DNA of 34,073 nucleotides from Leptolyngbyaceae cyanobacterium CSU_1_3 (GTDB lineage Bacteria > Cyanobacteriota > Cyanobacteriia > Leptolyngbyales > Leptolyngbyaceae), in the NCBI GenBank assembly GCA_012034655.1, contig JAAUOZ010000048.1, positions 1 through 34,073 on the forward strand, read 5' to 3'. The notes beneath the pieces are model-generated. The model had not been told where the DNA came from. It searched no databases and saw only the letters and a program-made list of their open reading frames with translations. Below, in pieces: positions 9,404 through 17,794 of the stretch (positions are counted from its first letter, which is position 1; every line of letters starts with the position of its first letter). A program made the translations under genes and the position numbers.

Positions 9404-9640
9404 ATGCGATTTGCAGTTTCGGGCAGTTCTGGGCAAGTGTTGGCATACGGGCAACTATTCATTCAAACTGATGAGGCAGGAGAACAGCGCCTTTGCTTTT
9501 GCACCGATCGCGGCACAATCATCGAAGGCGGCACGATCGAGTCCGATGGCAACCTGACCAACGCCGGGCAGGAACTCTTTCGGGAGTTTCTTAAAACTTG
9601 GGGCATGATGGGGGTCACTCTCACCTCCCAAACTCGCTAA
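9404..9640 (+). CDS. Small hypothetical protein (78 aa)
   Basis: A compact frame, MRFAVSGSSGQVLAYGQLF and onward, with balanced composition and a hydrophobic-polar pattern suggesting a small beta-rich fold. It carries CF-C-TDRG and the repeated IEGGTIESDG. No signal peptide or membrane segment is seen. The codon use resembles the neighbours, which supports a real gene, but I do not recognise the family. It begins 93 bp after the Crp/Fnr gene and could be in the same transcript. Confidence 0.55.
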   Translation: MRFAVSGSSGQVLAYGQLFIQTDEAGEQRLCFCTDRGTIIEGGTIESDGNLTNAGQELFREFLKTWGMMGVTLTSQTR

Positions 9641-9983
9641 TCTGCGGATGAGGGCTATCTTTTCAGGTCAGGCGTTGCTGCATCAAGATATCAATCGCTC
9701 ACTCAACCCTTTGACAGATCATTGAGAATCTCACAGGTAAATAAATAAGTAGTAGGGTGGAATTAAAATAAACCAGATGCCGAGTTTCGACTGCGCTCAA
9801 CCCTCCTCCAGGGAAGACTTTGAGCATTGAGCGCAGTCGAAATGCATCTTACAAATCATTCTGCCTTCTGACTGAGAAGCTGCTTAGATAGAAACTGTAG
9901 GATCAAGACTTCAAGCCTAAAATTTCTCTACAGCAAGGCATCCAGATTGACTTGTACCGTCAGATATCTAGATTTATCTGAGA
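9641..9983. other. Intergenic region between convergent genes
   Basis: It contains the perfect 16-bp inverted repeat at 9785-9842 and nothing else recognisable. The small hypothetical gene and ndk both end here. Confidence 0.6.
9785..9842. repeat. Dispersed inverted repeat with perfect 16-bp arms
   Basis: TTTCGACTGCGCTCAA (9785-9800) and its exact complement TTGAGCGCAGTCGAAA (9827-9842) surround 26 bp. This is the cleanest copy of the family. Its position between two gene 3' ends would suit a bidirectional transcript-end hairpin. Confidence 0.85.
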
Positions 9984-10433
9984 CTACTCGTAAATCCAGG
10001 AAAGAATGGTTGGCTGCCAGTTCACCAGTTCTTCTGGCTGAAACCAAAGCGCAATTTCACTGGCGGCCGTCTCAGGCGCGTCGGAGCCGTGGATCAGGTT
10101 GCGTCCAATATTTGCGCCCAGATCTCCCCGAATTGTGCCCGGTTCTGCTGAGAGAGGATTGGTTGCCCCAATCACTTTTCGCGCTCCTGCAATCACACCG
10201 TCGCCTTCCCAAACCATAGCAACGATCGGTCCAGAAGTGATGAAGTCTACCAGGCTGCCAAAAAAGGGACGTTCTTTGTGAACACCATAGTGTTGTTCTG
10301 CTAGTTCGCGGCTGACGTTCATGAACTTAAGACCGACAAGGGTAAAGCCTTTTGTTTCAAACCGAGCGATGATTTCGCCGATGAGTTTACGCTGTACGCC
10401 ATCGGGTTTAATTGCCAAAAATGTCCTTTCCAC
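9984..10433 (-). CDS. ndk: Nucleoside diphosphate kinase
   Basis: 149 residues, the usual Ndk length. It transfers the gamma phosphate of ATP to NDPs through a phosphohistidine, balancing NTP and dNTP pools in the cytoplasm. [20 protein letters not shown] opens the fold. The active-site motif [12 protein letters not shown] carries the catalytic His at about residue 115. The Kpn-loop-region Pro and the C-terminal end in WIYE are as expected. The gene is intact and stands alone, with the tRNA-Val gene 360 bp upstream on the same strand. Confidence 0.97.
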   Translation of the reverse strand: MERTFLAIKPDGVQRKLIGEIIARFETKGFTLVGLKFMNVSRELAEQHYGVHKERPFFGSLVDFITSGPIVAMVWEGDGVIAGARKVIGATNPLSAEPGTIRGDLGANIGRNLIHGSDAPETAASEIALWFQPEELVNWQPTILSWIYE

Positions 10434-10793
10434 AGAGGCGCTCCCAAGAATTGCTGATTTTTACAAAACCAGATTAGCTTAGAACGGCAGCAATCGAGCG
10501 GGAAAGAGAAAAGATGGAAATGTCGCGTTGGCACAGCCCTATCGATCGAGCTTGATGATTGTGTTTCGCTCAAATTTCCATTGCTCTAGAGGAGGGTTGA
10601 GCGCAGTCGAAGCCCGGTTTAATTAAAGTTTGACAGACTCGTAGAGTATTCGTGCACGAGTTCTATCCTGTACTCGCTCCCGATTAATTTACGGTGTTTC
10701 ATGGCCCTTTATGGCACTCTGTGGGGTTTGGAGACAGTCCCAAACAAAACCAGCGCCCCTTGTTAGAGGCTGAACCTGTTGATATTGAAGGGA
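10434..10793. other. Intergenic region upstream of ndk
   Basis: It holds one dispersed inverted repeat at 10561-10617. The ndk promoter must lie here but was not located with confidence. Confidence 0.5.
10561..10617. repeat. Dispersed inverted repeat, TTTCG..CGAA family
   Basis: Left GTGTTTCGCTCAAA and right GGGTTGAGCGCAGTCGAAGC are imperfect complements. The right arm is nearly identical to that at 9827-9842. Confidence 0.6.
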
Positions 10794-10865
<72 letters not shown>

Positions 10866-11123
10866 GAAATTTGCAGAGAAACACCTTTGCTTATCCACAT
10901 CTGGCAGTATATCACCTTTGGTTTCTCGTTTTGCACTCCTTTGTGGAGTTGCAGCAACTCTAAAATTTGATGGCGCTCAAAGCCTCATACTCACACACTC
11001 AGAAGGAAGAATGCATGATTCTTGATGAGCTAGCCAATCATTGAAGCGGCGCAAAATCGTTCTGAACGTTGAAAATTAAGTGACGCGGCAGTGACGTTAA
11101 CTGAACTTTTTGCCGCAATCGGG
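10866..11123. other. Upstream region of the ParM-like operon
   Basis: No gene is supported. It contains a perfect odd palindrome GAGTTGCAGCAACTC (10946-10960), an overlapping CTCC-TTTGT-GGAG hairpin, and two GTGACG repeats 11 bp apart near 11080-11096. In ParM systems a centromere (parC) often lies here, but I see no array of iterated repeats like that of plasmid R1. Confidence 0.4.
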
Positions 11124-11152
11124 TTGACACTTTTGATTGCTTCTCATATAGT
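11124..11152 (+). promoter_or_regulatory. Sigma70-type promoter of the ParM-like operon
   Basis: TTGACA (11124-11129) and TATAGT (11147-11152) are separated by exactly 17 bp, close to the consensus promoter. Transcription would begin near 11159, 76 bp before the chosen start codon. This shows that the 48 residues of open frame upstream of ATG 11235 are not translated. Confidence 0.85.
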
Positions 11153-11168
11153 ACTTGTGTACTATATG
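11145..11168. promoter_or_regulatory. Perfect inverted-repeat operator over the -10, LexA-box-like
   Basis: Arms CATATAGTAC (11145-11154) and GTACTATATG (11159-11168) are exact complements around TTGT. The core AGTAC-TTGT-GTACT fits the published cyanobacterial LexA-box pattern RGTACNNNDGTWCB, as I recall it from Anabaena work. It covers the -10 and the predicted start site, so a bound protein would repress. The alternative is autoregulation by the ParR-like product of this operon. Confidence 0.75.
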
Positions 11169-11234
11169 GGTAAGCCTGACCTCAGTTGGGGACAAATGAT
11201 CGCAGCCTTGACCGTCAGTATACAGGAGAAACCA

Positions 11235-12281
11235 ATGACCAGCGTAGAAACTAGACAGACTAAAGCGAGAAAAGATAGCCCTGCTCCCGCCTCGACCGGA
11301 ATTATATCGGCCCGATCGCTAGCCCTAGATGCCGGAAATTATGATCTAAAGTTTTGGGATGGGACAGGCAACCCCAAGGCGATTCGTTCAATTCGATTTC
11401 AGCTACCTCAGGGTCGAGATGCCGTGCGCTACTCGGATCATTCTCCTCTAATTGAGTTGCCCGATGGAACGCGCTACCACTTTGGCACTCAGGCTTACAA
11501 GTATCGCAGACAGCAGCAAACGGTCGTCGAAAATAAGATTGATCTGGCACGACTGCACCTCTACGCCTGCATTGAATCTGACAAAGCTGCTGAAGATATC
11601 TGTCAGTTTTCACTAAATTTGCACGTTTCAACACCCGAACCAGCTAGAAACCAGGATGTTCTCAGGGCACAGTTAATGGGGATTCATGAGTTTAAGCGAA
11701 ATGGTGTGCCGTTTCGGATCACGGTAGAGCGAGTCGAAGTGGAGCGAGAGGGCATTGGTTCCTACACCTACGCGCAGCGCTTGGGGCTGATTCCAGATAT
11801 GGGGTACACGATCGTCGTCGATATTGGTGGTGGCACATGGATTTCGCGCCTGGTTGATGCCGAAGGCGACGTGATCGACGAAAATGTGATGGATCGAGGC
11901 GGTGCGTATGAACTAGCAACCGCGATTAGCTTTGATAAGCGATTGACCAATGGGTTGGGCACAACGGCTGACCCTGCGTTGATTATGGACGGTTTCAAGA
12001 CGGGACACAATTACGCCGACACGGGGCTAACGTGGGAACTGTGGCTAAATGAGTATCTCGAACCTTGGTTTAAAGGGATTTTTCAGACTGTAAAGGCGCA
12101 ATACACCCCGTTTATGGCGCGGGTAACGCGATTTTTGGTTACGGGCGGCAGTTCTCATCTCATTGCAGAACGGCTGGCAGGTCGCAAATTGTTCGCAGTG
12201 ATGCCAGAACCTCAATTTGCCAATGTGCGCGGTTTATACCCGATTCCTGAAGGATTGCAGCTATGTATGACAACAAAATGA
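11235..12281 (+). CDS. Actin-like ParM/StbA-family ATPase
   Basis: 348 residues. ParM-type proteins form dynamic filaments that push DNA apart, usually plasmids. Actin-fold signatures: phosphate-1 SLALDAGNYDLKFW (about residues 28-41), phosphate-2 TIVVDIGGGTW (192-202), the connecting MDRGGAYELATAIS, and the adenosine motif FLVTGGSSHLIAERL (300-314). The frame is open back to 11091 with a hydrophobic stretch, but the promoter and operator lie inside that part. ATG 11235 is preceded by AGGAG at 11224-11228. I therefore take 11235 as the start. The gene overlaps the downstream ParR-like gene, and the pair converges on radC. It is intact, with composition like its neighbours. Confidence 0.85.
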   Translation: MTSVETRQTKARKDSPAPASTGIISARSLALDAGNYDLKFWDGTGNPKAIRSIRFQLPQGRDAVRYSDHSPLIELPDGTRYHFGTQAYKYRRQQQTVVENKIDLARLHLYACIESDKAAEDICQFSLNLHVSTPEPARNQDVLRAQLMGIHEFKRNGVPFRITVERVEVEREGIGSYTYAQRLGLIPDMGYTIVVDIGGGTWISRLVDAEGDVIDENVMDRGGAYELATAISFDKRLTNGLGTTADPALIMDGFKTGHNYADTGLTWELWLNEYLEPWFKGIFQTVKAQYTPFMARVTRFLVTGGSSHLIAERLAGRKLFAVMPEPQFANVRGLYPIPEGLQLCMTTK

Positions 12282-12535
12282 GGCTCAGCCAGGATGTGCT
12301 CGAAAAGGCCGAGCAGATTGCTTCACAGTGGGGTTTGAAGAATTCGCGGGCAGCGATCGAAGCTGTTTTTCGCAAATATGCTGACGATTATCTGTATGGT
12401 AGAAACTCAACGATTAATCCGGCGATCGTGCCCTTTGTTCCTCACCAGAGGGTAAATGCTCAGAGCCATTCTCAGATCAATTCTGCAAATGACCATGATG
12501 CATTGGATGAGTTGGATGATTTGTTGGGGCTTTGA
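12263..12535 (+). CDS. Small ParR-like adaptor/DNA-binding candidate
   Basis: 90 residues, beginning inside the last codons of the ParM-like gene. The N-terminal half (RLSQDVLEKAEQIASQWGLK and NSRAAIEAVFRKYADDYL) looks like a strand plus helices, as in ribbon-helix-helix proteins such as ParR. The middle is Gln/Asn-rich and the C-terminus is acidic and hydrophobic (DALDELDDLLGL). In ParR a C-terminal segment caps ParM filaments, so the tail fits that role. Two starts are possible: ATG 12263 has AAGGA about 8 bp upstream, while ATG 12278 overlaps the ParM stop as ATGA. Family membership is inferred from context and pattern, not from a match. Confidence 0.65.
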   Translation: MYDNKMRLSQDVLEKAEQIASQWGLKNSRAAIEAVFRKYADDYLYGRNSTINPAIVPFVPHQRVNAQSHSQINSANDHDALDELDDLLGL

Positions 12536-12575
12536 CGTTTGCAGGAGTAAACTGCGACTTGCCTGCGGAAAATGC

Positions 12576-13306
12576 TCAATCGCCCTGGGGTGAGTCATTC
12601 CAGAGTGGTGTCGTTTGCCGCAGGCTGAGGTAGTCGCCATTGCCGAGAATTAGGTGATCCAGAATAGGTAGCCCTAGAAACTGTGCGCCTGAGAGGAGTT
12701 GCTGAGTGAGGGTGATATCTTCGGGGCTGGGTTCTAGGTTGCCAGAGGGGTGATTGTGGGCGACGATCGCACGGGTGGCCCCCTGACGAATTACTTCGCG
12801 GAAAATGTCGCGAGGATGGGCCAGGGTTTCTGTAGCAGTGCCGATCGTGATGATTTGTGTGCCGATCAATCGATGTTTGACATCCAACAACAGCACTGCA
12901 AATCGTTCTTGACTTTGCCACATTAGATCATGGCTCAATGCTGCTGCTGCCACGGCCGGGTCGTCTACGATCGTTTTGTCGGCGGGGCGAGATTGGTAGA
13001 CGCGCTTGCCCAGCTCGATCGCCGCCAAAATGGTCGTCGCCTTAGCGTTGCCAATTCCTGGAACTTTCGTCAATTCTTGAATGCTAACTTCTCGCAAAAC
13101 GCTTAGCGGGTCGCGCTGATGCTGGCTCAACTGCTGCAAAATATACTGTCCCAATCCCACGGCAGATAGTTTTCCGGCTCCTTGACCTGTGCCCAACAAA
13201 TCGCGATCAATTCTGCGGTCGAGAGACTTTTAGAGCCTTGTGCAATCAATCGTTCTCGCGGGCGCTCACTCTCTGGCAGGTCTGCAATTCTCAGGTTGTA
13301 GGTCAT
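12576..13306 (-). CDS. radC: RadC-family JAMM protein, frameshifted near its start
   Basis: RadC-family proteins carry two helix-hairpin-helix motifs and a JAMM metalloprotease-like domain; their cellular role is poorly defined. The main frame from 13199 lacks the usual N-terminus. It is found in another frame from ATG 13306: [20 protein letters not shown], then LSTAELIAI. Adding one base to the TTT run (13200-13198 on the minus strand) joins ELIAI to LLGTGQG in frame. The helix-hairpin-helix [19 protein letters not shown] and the JAMM motif [14 protein letters not shown] are intact. Total length is one short of a multiple of three. The gene converges on the ParR-like gene 40 bp away. Confidence 0.9.
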
Positions 13307-13797
13307 GGAAAAGAACTAGGAGGGATGAGGAATGAGAAGAAAAATCAGAACGAGATACCGGATTTGAGAGCTACTTGCCTGCTCTGGAAAAGGGGTTGGG
13401 GTGAGGTCAAAAGTCCAGTGTTGAACCAGCGTGTCAGTAATTAGGCGATTTCTAAAAAAGATATGACCTTTGCCCTTCGACTGCGATCAGGGTGCAAGCT
13501 GGGTAACTTGTTTGCTAAAAATCTCCTAGTGGAAGTCCAACAGGGAGCCTCCCAGTTTTGAAATTGAGAATATAAATCAGTGGATGGAATGACATACCAC
13601 CGCCGAAAGCCCAGCCCCACCAGAGATTGAATGCTGTCCTCCTACTTTAAAGAAGCATCAGGATTTGTTCGTCTCTTAATCTTTTTCTTGTAATAGTTAG
13701 TAATCCCGAATTTTCGTCTCTCGAACTGCTTGCCAAAATCCCAGGATCAGGTAGATTCTCAAGGTAGACAATTTTGGGTGAGTGAGGAGTAAAGGCG
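13307..13797. other. Intergenic region with a MITE-like element
   Basis: No gene is supported. The element at 13441-13529 belongs to a three-copy family. Just before the next gene GAGTGAGGAG (13779-13788) provides a ribosome-binding site for ATG 13798. Confidence 0.6.
13441..13529. mobile_element. MITE-like element, family A copy 1
   Basis: The left end TTAGGCGATTTCTAAAAAAG and right end GCTAAAAATCTCCTAG are imperfect inverted repeats. The interior contains GACCTTTGCCCTTCGACT, shared with the minus strand of the copy at 29862-29947. The length is about 89 bp with no coding capacity. Confidence 0.65.
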
Positions 13798-14675
13798 ATG
13801 AATAGTCGGTTTGGAATAACGATCGCAGCTATTGTAGTCAACGCGATCGGGGTTGTCAGCGTGCAATCATCTGTGCAACCAGCTTGGGCTGTTCGCACTC
13901 AAGACTATGCACCAGAGCAGTTTGTTTCGGTGTTGAATGGCTTTGGCTACCCGGTGTCTCTCACTGCACCCTTAATTGATCCAAGTGTGCAGCAAGCAAT
14001 TCGTGACTTTCAGGCGCAGAACAAACTGCCAGTAGACGGGACATTGAACGTGCCCACCCAAGACAAGGCAGCCGATCTGGTGCGTCAGTTGCAAAAAAAT
14101 CTCAATCGGGTAATACAGCCGAATCCGCCGTTGCCAGAGAGCCAGTTTTATGGCAAGCAAACCGAGAGTGCGGTCAGGCTATTTCAACAAAAGAATGGAC
14201 TGCCAGCCACGGGCATTGCTACTTTGAGACTCGTCAGCGTATTAGTAATATTATCAACGATAGCGACCCGCGTGTGCCGCTGCCGCCGACGAGCAACGTG
14301 CCCGTGGGCAATCTCTATAACGAAGTTGAGTTTCGATTGCTGCTTTCGGGCCTGGGCTATGACATTGATCCGCAAAAGCCTCTATCAGACTCTCCGGCGG
14401 TGCTGGCGATTCGAGACTTTCAGCAGCGCTATGGGTTATCGGTAAACGGTAGAGCCGATCAGCCGACTCAAGAAAAAGGGGCGGCGATCGTTCGCAATAT
14501 GCGCTTTAGTTTGGCAAAAGTGCTGAAGAATAATTTGCCGATCGATCGCTACTACGATACACCCACCCGCAATGCAGTCAGAGATTTTCAATCGCGAATC
14601 GGCTTATCTGTGAACGGCATCGCAACGATTACGGTTCGCAAAAGACTGGATGAGGAGGCGCGGCGGAGGAGATAG
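13798..14675 (+). CDS. Secreted peptidoglycan-binding-domain protein, frameshifted
   Basis: A signal peptide (about residues 1-30, ending AWA) precedes four related peptidoglycan-binding type-1 repeats, seen as AIRDFQAQNKLPVDGTLN, AVRLFQQKNGLPATGIAT, AIRDFQQRYGLSVNGRAD and AVRDFQSRIGLSVNGIAT. The product is likely periplasmic or cell-wall associated. The first frame fails after GIAT and the second frame supplies ETRQRISNIINDSDPRVPLPPTS. The shift is at TTT 14223-14225, where a fourth T would restore ATFETR. Length is one short of a multiple of three. No catalytic domain is attached. GAGTGAGGAG lies upstream of the start. Confidence 0.85.
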
Positions 14676-14703
14676 TTCGATGCTGCTAAAAGTGCCCCAT
14701 CCT

Positions 14704-14792
14704 CCCCGCCTTCTTCTCTTTGGGGAGAAGGAAGAGCCACGCCAGGGCTTTGCGAGCGACTCGCCCTGGGGCGAGAGGTTGAGGGTGAGGGC
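14704..14792. repeat. Structured repeat between convergent genes
   Basis: Two hairpins: CTTCTTCTC/GAGAAGGAAG and CCAGGGC/GCCCTGG. The segment ends GAGGGTGAGGGC. It resembles the hairpins at 23018-23056 and 29970-30013 and may end transcription from both sides. Confidence 0.5.
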
Positions 14793-14816
14793 AAAAATCC
14801 CGTCGTCGAGCTGACG

Positions 14817-16208
14817 TTAAATTCTGGCGACTCCATCTTCGCGGGCAGCCCGTTGCACCGCAGCCGCAACCGCAATTGCAACCCGATCGTCAAATACAGA
14901 AGGAATGATATGTTCACGATTGAGATCACTATCGGAAACAAGATCAGCGATCGCCAAGGCCGCACCTAAATACATGCTGGTGGTAAAACCAGAAGCACGA
15001 CAATCTAATGCACCGCGAAACACACCGGGGAATGCTAACACGTTGTTAATCTGATTGGCGTAGTCGCTTCGGCCGGTGGCAATTACTGCTACGTCGTCGC
15101 TCACGAGTTCGGGCTGAATTTCAGGGACGGGGTTAGCCATCGCAAACACGATCGGTTCTTTGGCCATTGATTTGACCATTTCGGGTGTCACCACACCAGG
15201 CGCACTCACGCCCAAAAAGACATCTGCCCCTTCCATGGCATCCGCCAGTTTGCCGCCTTTCTCGACAGCGAACTCGCGTTTTTGGTCGTTCAAATCAAGC
15301 CGATCGCTAGACAAAATTCCTTGAGAGTCGCACATCTGGATCTGAGTTGCGCCAGCTTTTTTGAGCAAACGCGCGATCGCAACGCCGGCCGCTCCGGCTC
15401 CATTGATCACGATCTGCACATCAGATAGGGATTTTTTGACCAGCTTCAGGGCGTTGGTGAGCGCAGCCAAAGTAACGATCGCCGTGCCGTGTTGGTCATC
15501 GTGAAAAATGGGAATGTTCAATTCTTGCTGAAGTCGAGCCTCAATCTCAAAACACCGTGGAGCGGCAATATCTTCTAAATTTACGCCCCCAAAAACGGGT
15601 GCAATATTTTTCACCACTTCAACGATCGCATCCGTATCTTGAGTCGCCAGACAAATTGGAAAGGCATCCAGCCCGCCAAACTCCTTAAACAGCATCGCTT
15701 TACCTTCCATCACGGGCAAAGCAGCTTCGGCTCCCAAATTGCCCAACCCCAATACGGCACTACCATCAGTGACGATCGCCACCGTGTTGCGCTTAATCGT
15801 TAGTTCGTAAACGCGATCGGGATCTTGAGCGATCGCCATACACACGCGCCCCACTCCCGGCGTATATGCCATCGCCAAATCAGATTGTCGGCTCAAAGGC
15901 GCTTTACTGCGAACCGTAATTTTTCCACCTTGATGAAGTGCAAAAGTACGATCGTAAGTATTGAGAACTTTGACATTGGGTAACGCTTTGACCGCTTGAA
16001 TAATCGCTTCGGCATGTTCGGTGCTGGCAGTGTCTACCACAATTTCGCGGGTCGAAGAGTGACGAGTTTGCTCGACCACATCAATCTGTCCCAGGTTGCC
16101 ACCGCGATCGGAGACTGCCTGAGTAACACTTGCCAACATCCCAGGCTGATTGGGAACCTGAAAACGGATGGAGAGACTATAACTGGGATTGGGGGTCAGG
16201 TTTGCCAT
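14817..16208 (-). CDS. NAD(P)-dependent malic enzyme with N-terminal ACT domain
   Basis: 463 residues. It oxidatively decarboxylates malate to pyruvate in the cytoplasm. An ACT domain (about residues 10-85: SIRFQVPNQPGMLASVTQAVSDRGG) suggests allosteric control by a small ligand. The catalytic part has YTPGVGRV, the metal-binding VNLEDIAAPRCFEIE and IFHDDQHGTAI, and the dinucleotide-binding INGAGAAGVAIARLLKKAG. The end VFDDRVAIAVAAAVQRAAREDG matches small bacterial malic enzymes. The start at 16208 gives the expected MANLTPNPSYS leader. The gene is intact and apparently monocistronic. The cofactor preference cannot be decided from sequence alone. Confidence 0.93.
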   Translation of the reverse strand: MANLTPNPSYSLSIRFQVPNQPGMLASVTQAVSDRGGNLGQIDVVEQTRHSSTREIVVDTASTEHAEAIIQAVKALPNVKVLNTYDRTFALHQGGKITVRSKAPLSRQSDLAMAYTPGVGRVCMAIAQDPDRVYELTIKRNTVAIVTDGSAVLGLGNLGAEAALPVMEGKAMLFKEFGGLDAFPICLATQDTDAIVEVVKNIAPVFGGVNLEDIAAPRCFEIEARLQQELNIPIFHDDQHGTAIVTLAALTNALKLVKKSLSDVQIVINGAGAAGVAIARLLKKAGATQIQMCDSQGILSSDRLDLNDQKREFAVEKGGKLADAMEGADVFLGVSAPGVVTPEMVKSMAKEPIVFAMANPVPEIQPELVSDDVAVIATGRSDYANQINNVLAFPGVFRGALDCRASGFTTSMYLGAALAIADLVSDSDLNREHIIPSVFDDRVAIAVAAAVQRAAREDGVARI

Positions 16209-16449
16209 AGCAGTAGAAATTTTGGAGTTTGAATTTTAGATTTTAGATTGAATGTGAAGCCAAAATCTAAACAGCGGGATTGGTCTTTCGTAGCTTAAGA
16301 GAACGCAGAGGTCACAACTGTACTGTATTAACCGTATTAAACGAATCACTCCCTATCCTATCCAGCCAGATCTACGACTTCTCACCCAACCCCACTCCAA
16401 AACTCAGAGAACCAACCCAAAAATCATCCCTCCTCCTTTTTTCTCCTCT
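16209..16449. other. Intergenic region upstream of malic enzyme
   Basis: A hairpin TTTAGATTTTAG (16235-16246) / CCAAAATCTAAA (16260-16271) lies 27 bp upstream of the malic enzyme start and would form in its leader. No gene is seen. The promoter was not located. Confidence 0.45.
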
Positions 16450-16547
16450 CTAGTGGTTTGTCAGTTTGATTGTGTGCCTTCGGGTGAGGTGAGGGTTGTT
16501 ATTTTGTGAGCTTTTAACTCACAAATTAAGCCTTGACAGACCACTAG
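16450..16547. mobile_element. MITE-like element, family B, abutting the ATPase gene
   Basis: 98 bp with 14-bp terminal inverted repeats, CTAGTGGTTTGTCA and TGACAGACCACTAG, differing at one position. An internal hairpin TTTGTGAG/CTCACAAA is present. There is no coding capacity. The TA-containing CTAG ends recall IS630/Tc1-related MITEs. Its right end contains the TAG stop codon of the minus-strand ATPase gene. Confidence 0.75.
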
Positions 16548-17670
16548 AATGAAATGATCAGATAGCCGTCTTGAAACTTGGCTCCTTTGACGGGTTGGCC
16601 GCGCAGTTGGGGAGGCAGTGAGATATTGCGGCGTTGATCCCCTGCTTCGATCGTGATTTCTGGCCCATATTGAGTCAGCTTGACTTGTTTTTGTCGAATC
16701 CGGGCAAAAAGAGAGAAACTTTGCGCTCAGACAGATTGACAGCGATCGCCCTGGGAGCTTGATCTGCTTCATCAAAATTGGGAAGCGCATCGATCATCGG
16801 TTGCCAGTTGCTCACAGACTGCATAGGAAGGGTTGTCACCGCAAGCGGGCTAAACGCCTCACTAAACGTCTTACTGGTGCTGCTAGAAGACTGGCTTGCT
16901 GAATAACTAGAGATTTGATTGAAAATCACGCCGCCAACCGTCAGACCGATCTGCTGAGCGCTGCCCCAGAGATAGTGAGCCGTCGCGATCGCCACCGGAT
17001 CGTCTGTTGTCACCAAATAGGCCGCCGTGCGTCGGGGATCATGAATGGCTTGCTGCCCTTGCTCTAGCAGATTGTTTACCTGCCCCGTGGGTTGAGCAAA
17101 ATTGTCTCCTGCAAAATTGGCATTGTTAAGCACGACGCTGGCTACGGGCTGAATGAATGGAGACAACGACTTACCTAGGTCAGAATCGGCAAACACCTGG
17201 CGAAAGCGCCGAATATACCAACCCATAACTTCGGGCATTCCTAGCATTCTCAGGGTGTCTTGGTTGCCCAAGCCGTCATAAACCATCACATCATATTTGC
17301 CACTGGCATCAAACTCTCGGATGGCGTTTAGGGCGATCGCGCTATCCATGCCGGGCATCACGCCCAATTCTTGCCCAAACACTTCCTTAAAGAATGGCGT
17401 GCGGAGATATTGCGCCTCTAGCTTCTTCACTTCGTCCCAACTGCGTTCTAGCAGCGTCGCCGTCTGAAATTGGACTGCGTGTAAGTTGGGCGAAATTTCC
17501 TGGGGATCGGCTCCCAGAGTTGCCCCCAACATCATGCCAAACGCCGGACTCGAATCTTGCCCAATCAGCAAAACACGTCGCCCCTGACTCGCAAACTTTT
17601 TGGCAGCAGCGATCGCGATCGTCGTCCGTCCCACGCCACCCTTGCCAAGAAACGTCAATATAAAAGCCAT
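16544..17670 (-). CDS. Get3d/ArsA-like ATPase with C-terminal beta domain, frameshifted
   Basis: ArsA/Get3-family P-loop ATPase. The deviant P-loop is [19 protein letters not shown] (about residues 8-26), with Arg where Get3/ArsA have Lys. The open frame stops at 16675 after [12 protein letters not shown]. One added base in the T run at 16688-16692 continues it as [20 protein letters not shown] and then [13 protein letters not shown] to TAG at 16546-16544. That tail fits the alpha-crystallin-like domain described for photosynthetic Get3d proteins. I use ATG 17670, because the longer frame to 17733 only translates a low-complexity repeat. petP lies 124 bp upstream on the same strand. The client is unknown. 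Confidence 0.85.
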
Positions 17671-17690
17671 ATCTCGTGAAGTAAAGGTCT

Positions 17691-17750
17691 GAGTTTTTAG
17701 CTTTGAGTCTTGAGTTAGAAAGCCACAACCCAAAACTCAAAACTCAAAAC
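17691..17750. repeat. Low-complexity CAAAACT heptamer repeat with inverted partner
   Basis: CAAAACTCAAAACTCAAAAC (17731-17750) is a short tandem heptamer repeat of the kind common in cyanobacteria. TTTGAGTCTTGAGTT (17702-17716) is its imperfect complement. It sits in the leader of the Get3d-like gene. Confidence 0.6.
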
Positions 17751-17794
17751 GCGGTCTCCTTTTCATGGTAGCGATTGCCCCAGATCTGCAACGC

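Noticed and set aside
11151..11162. NtcA site (GTAN8TAC) in the ParM promoter
   Set aside because: The spacing is GTA-N6-TAC, two bases short. The longer palindrome fits a LexA-type or autoregulatory site better.
11091..11234. N-terminal extension of the ParM-like protein with a hydrophobic helix
   Set aside because: The sigma70 promoter and operator lie inside it, and a good ribosome-binding site precedes ATG 11235.
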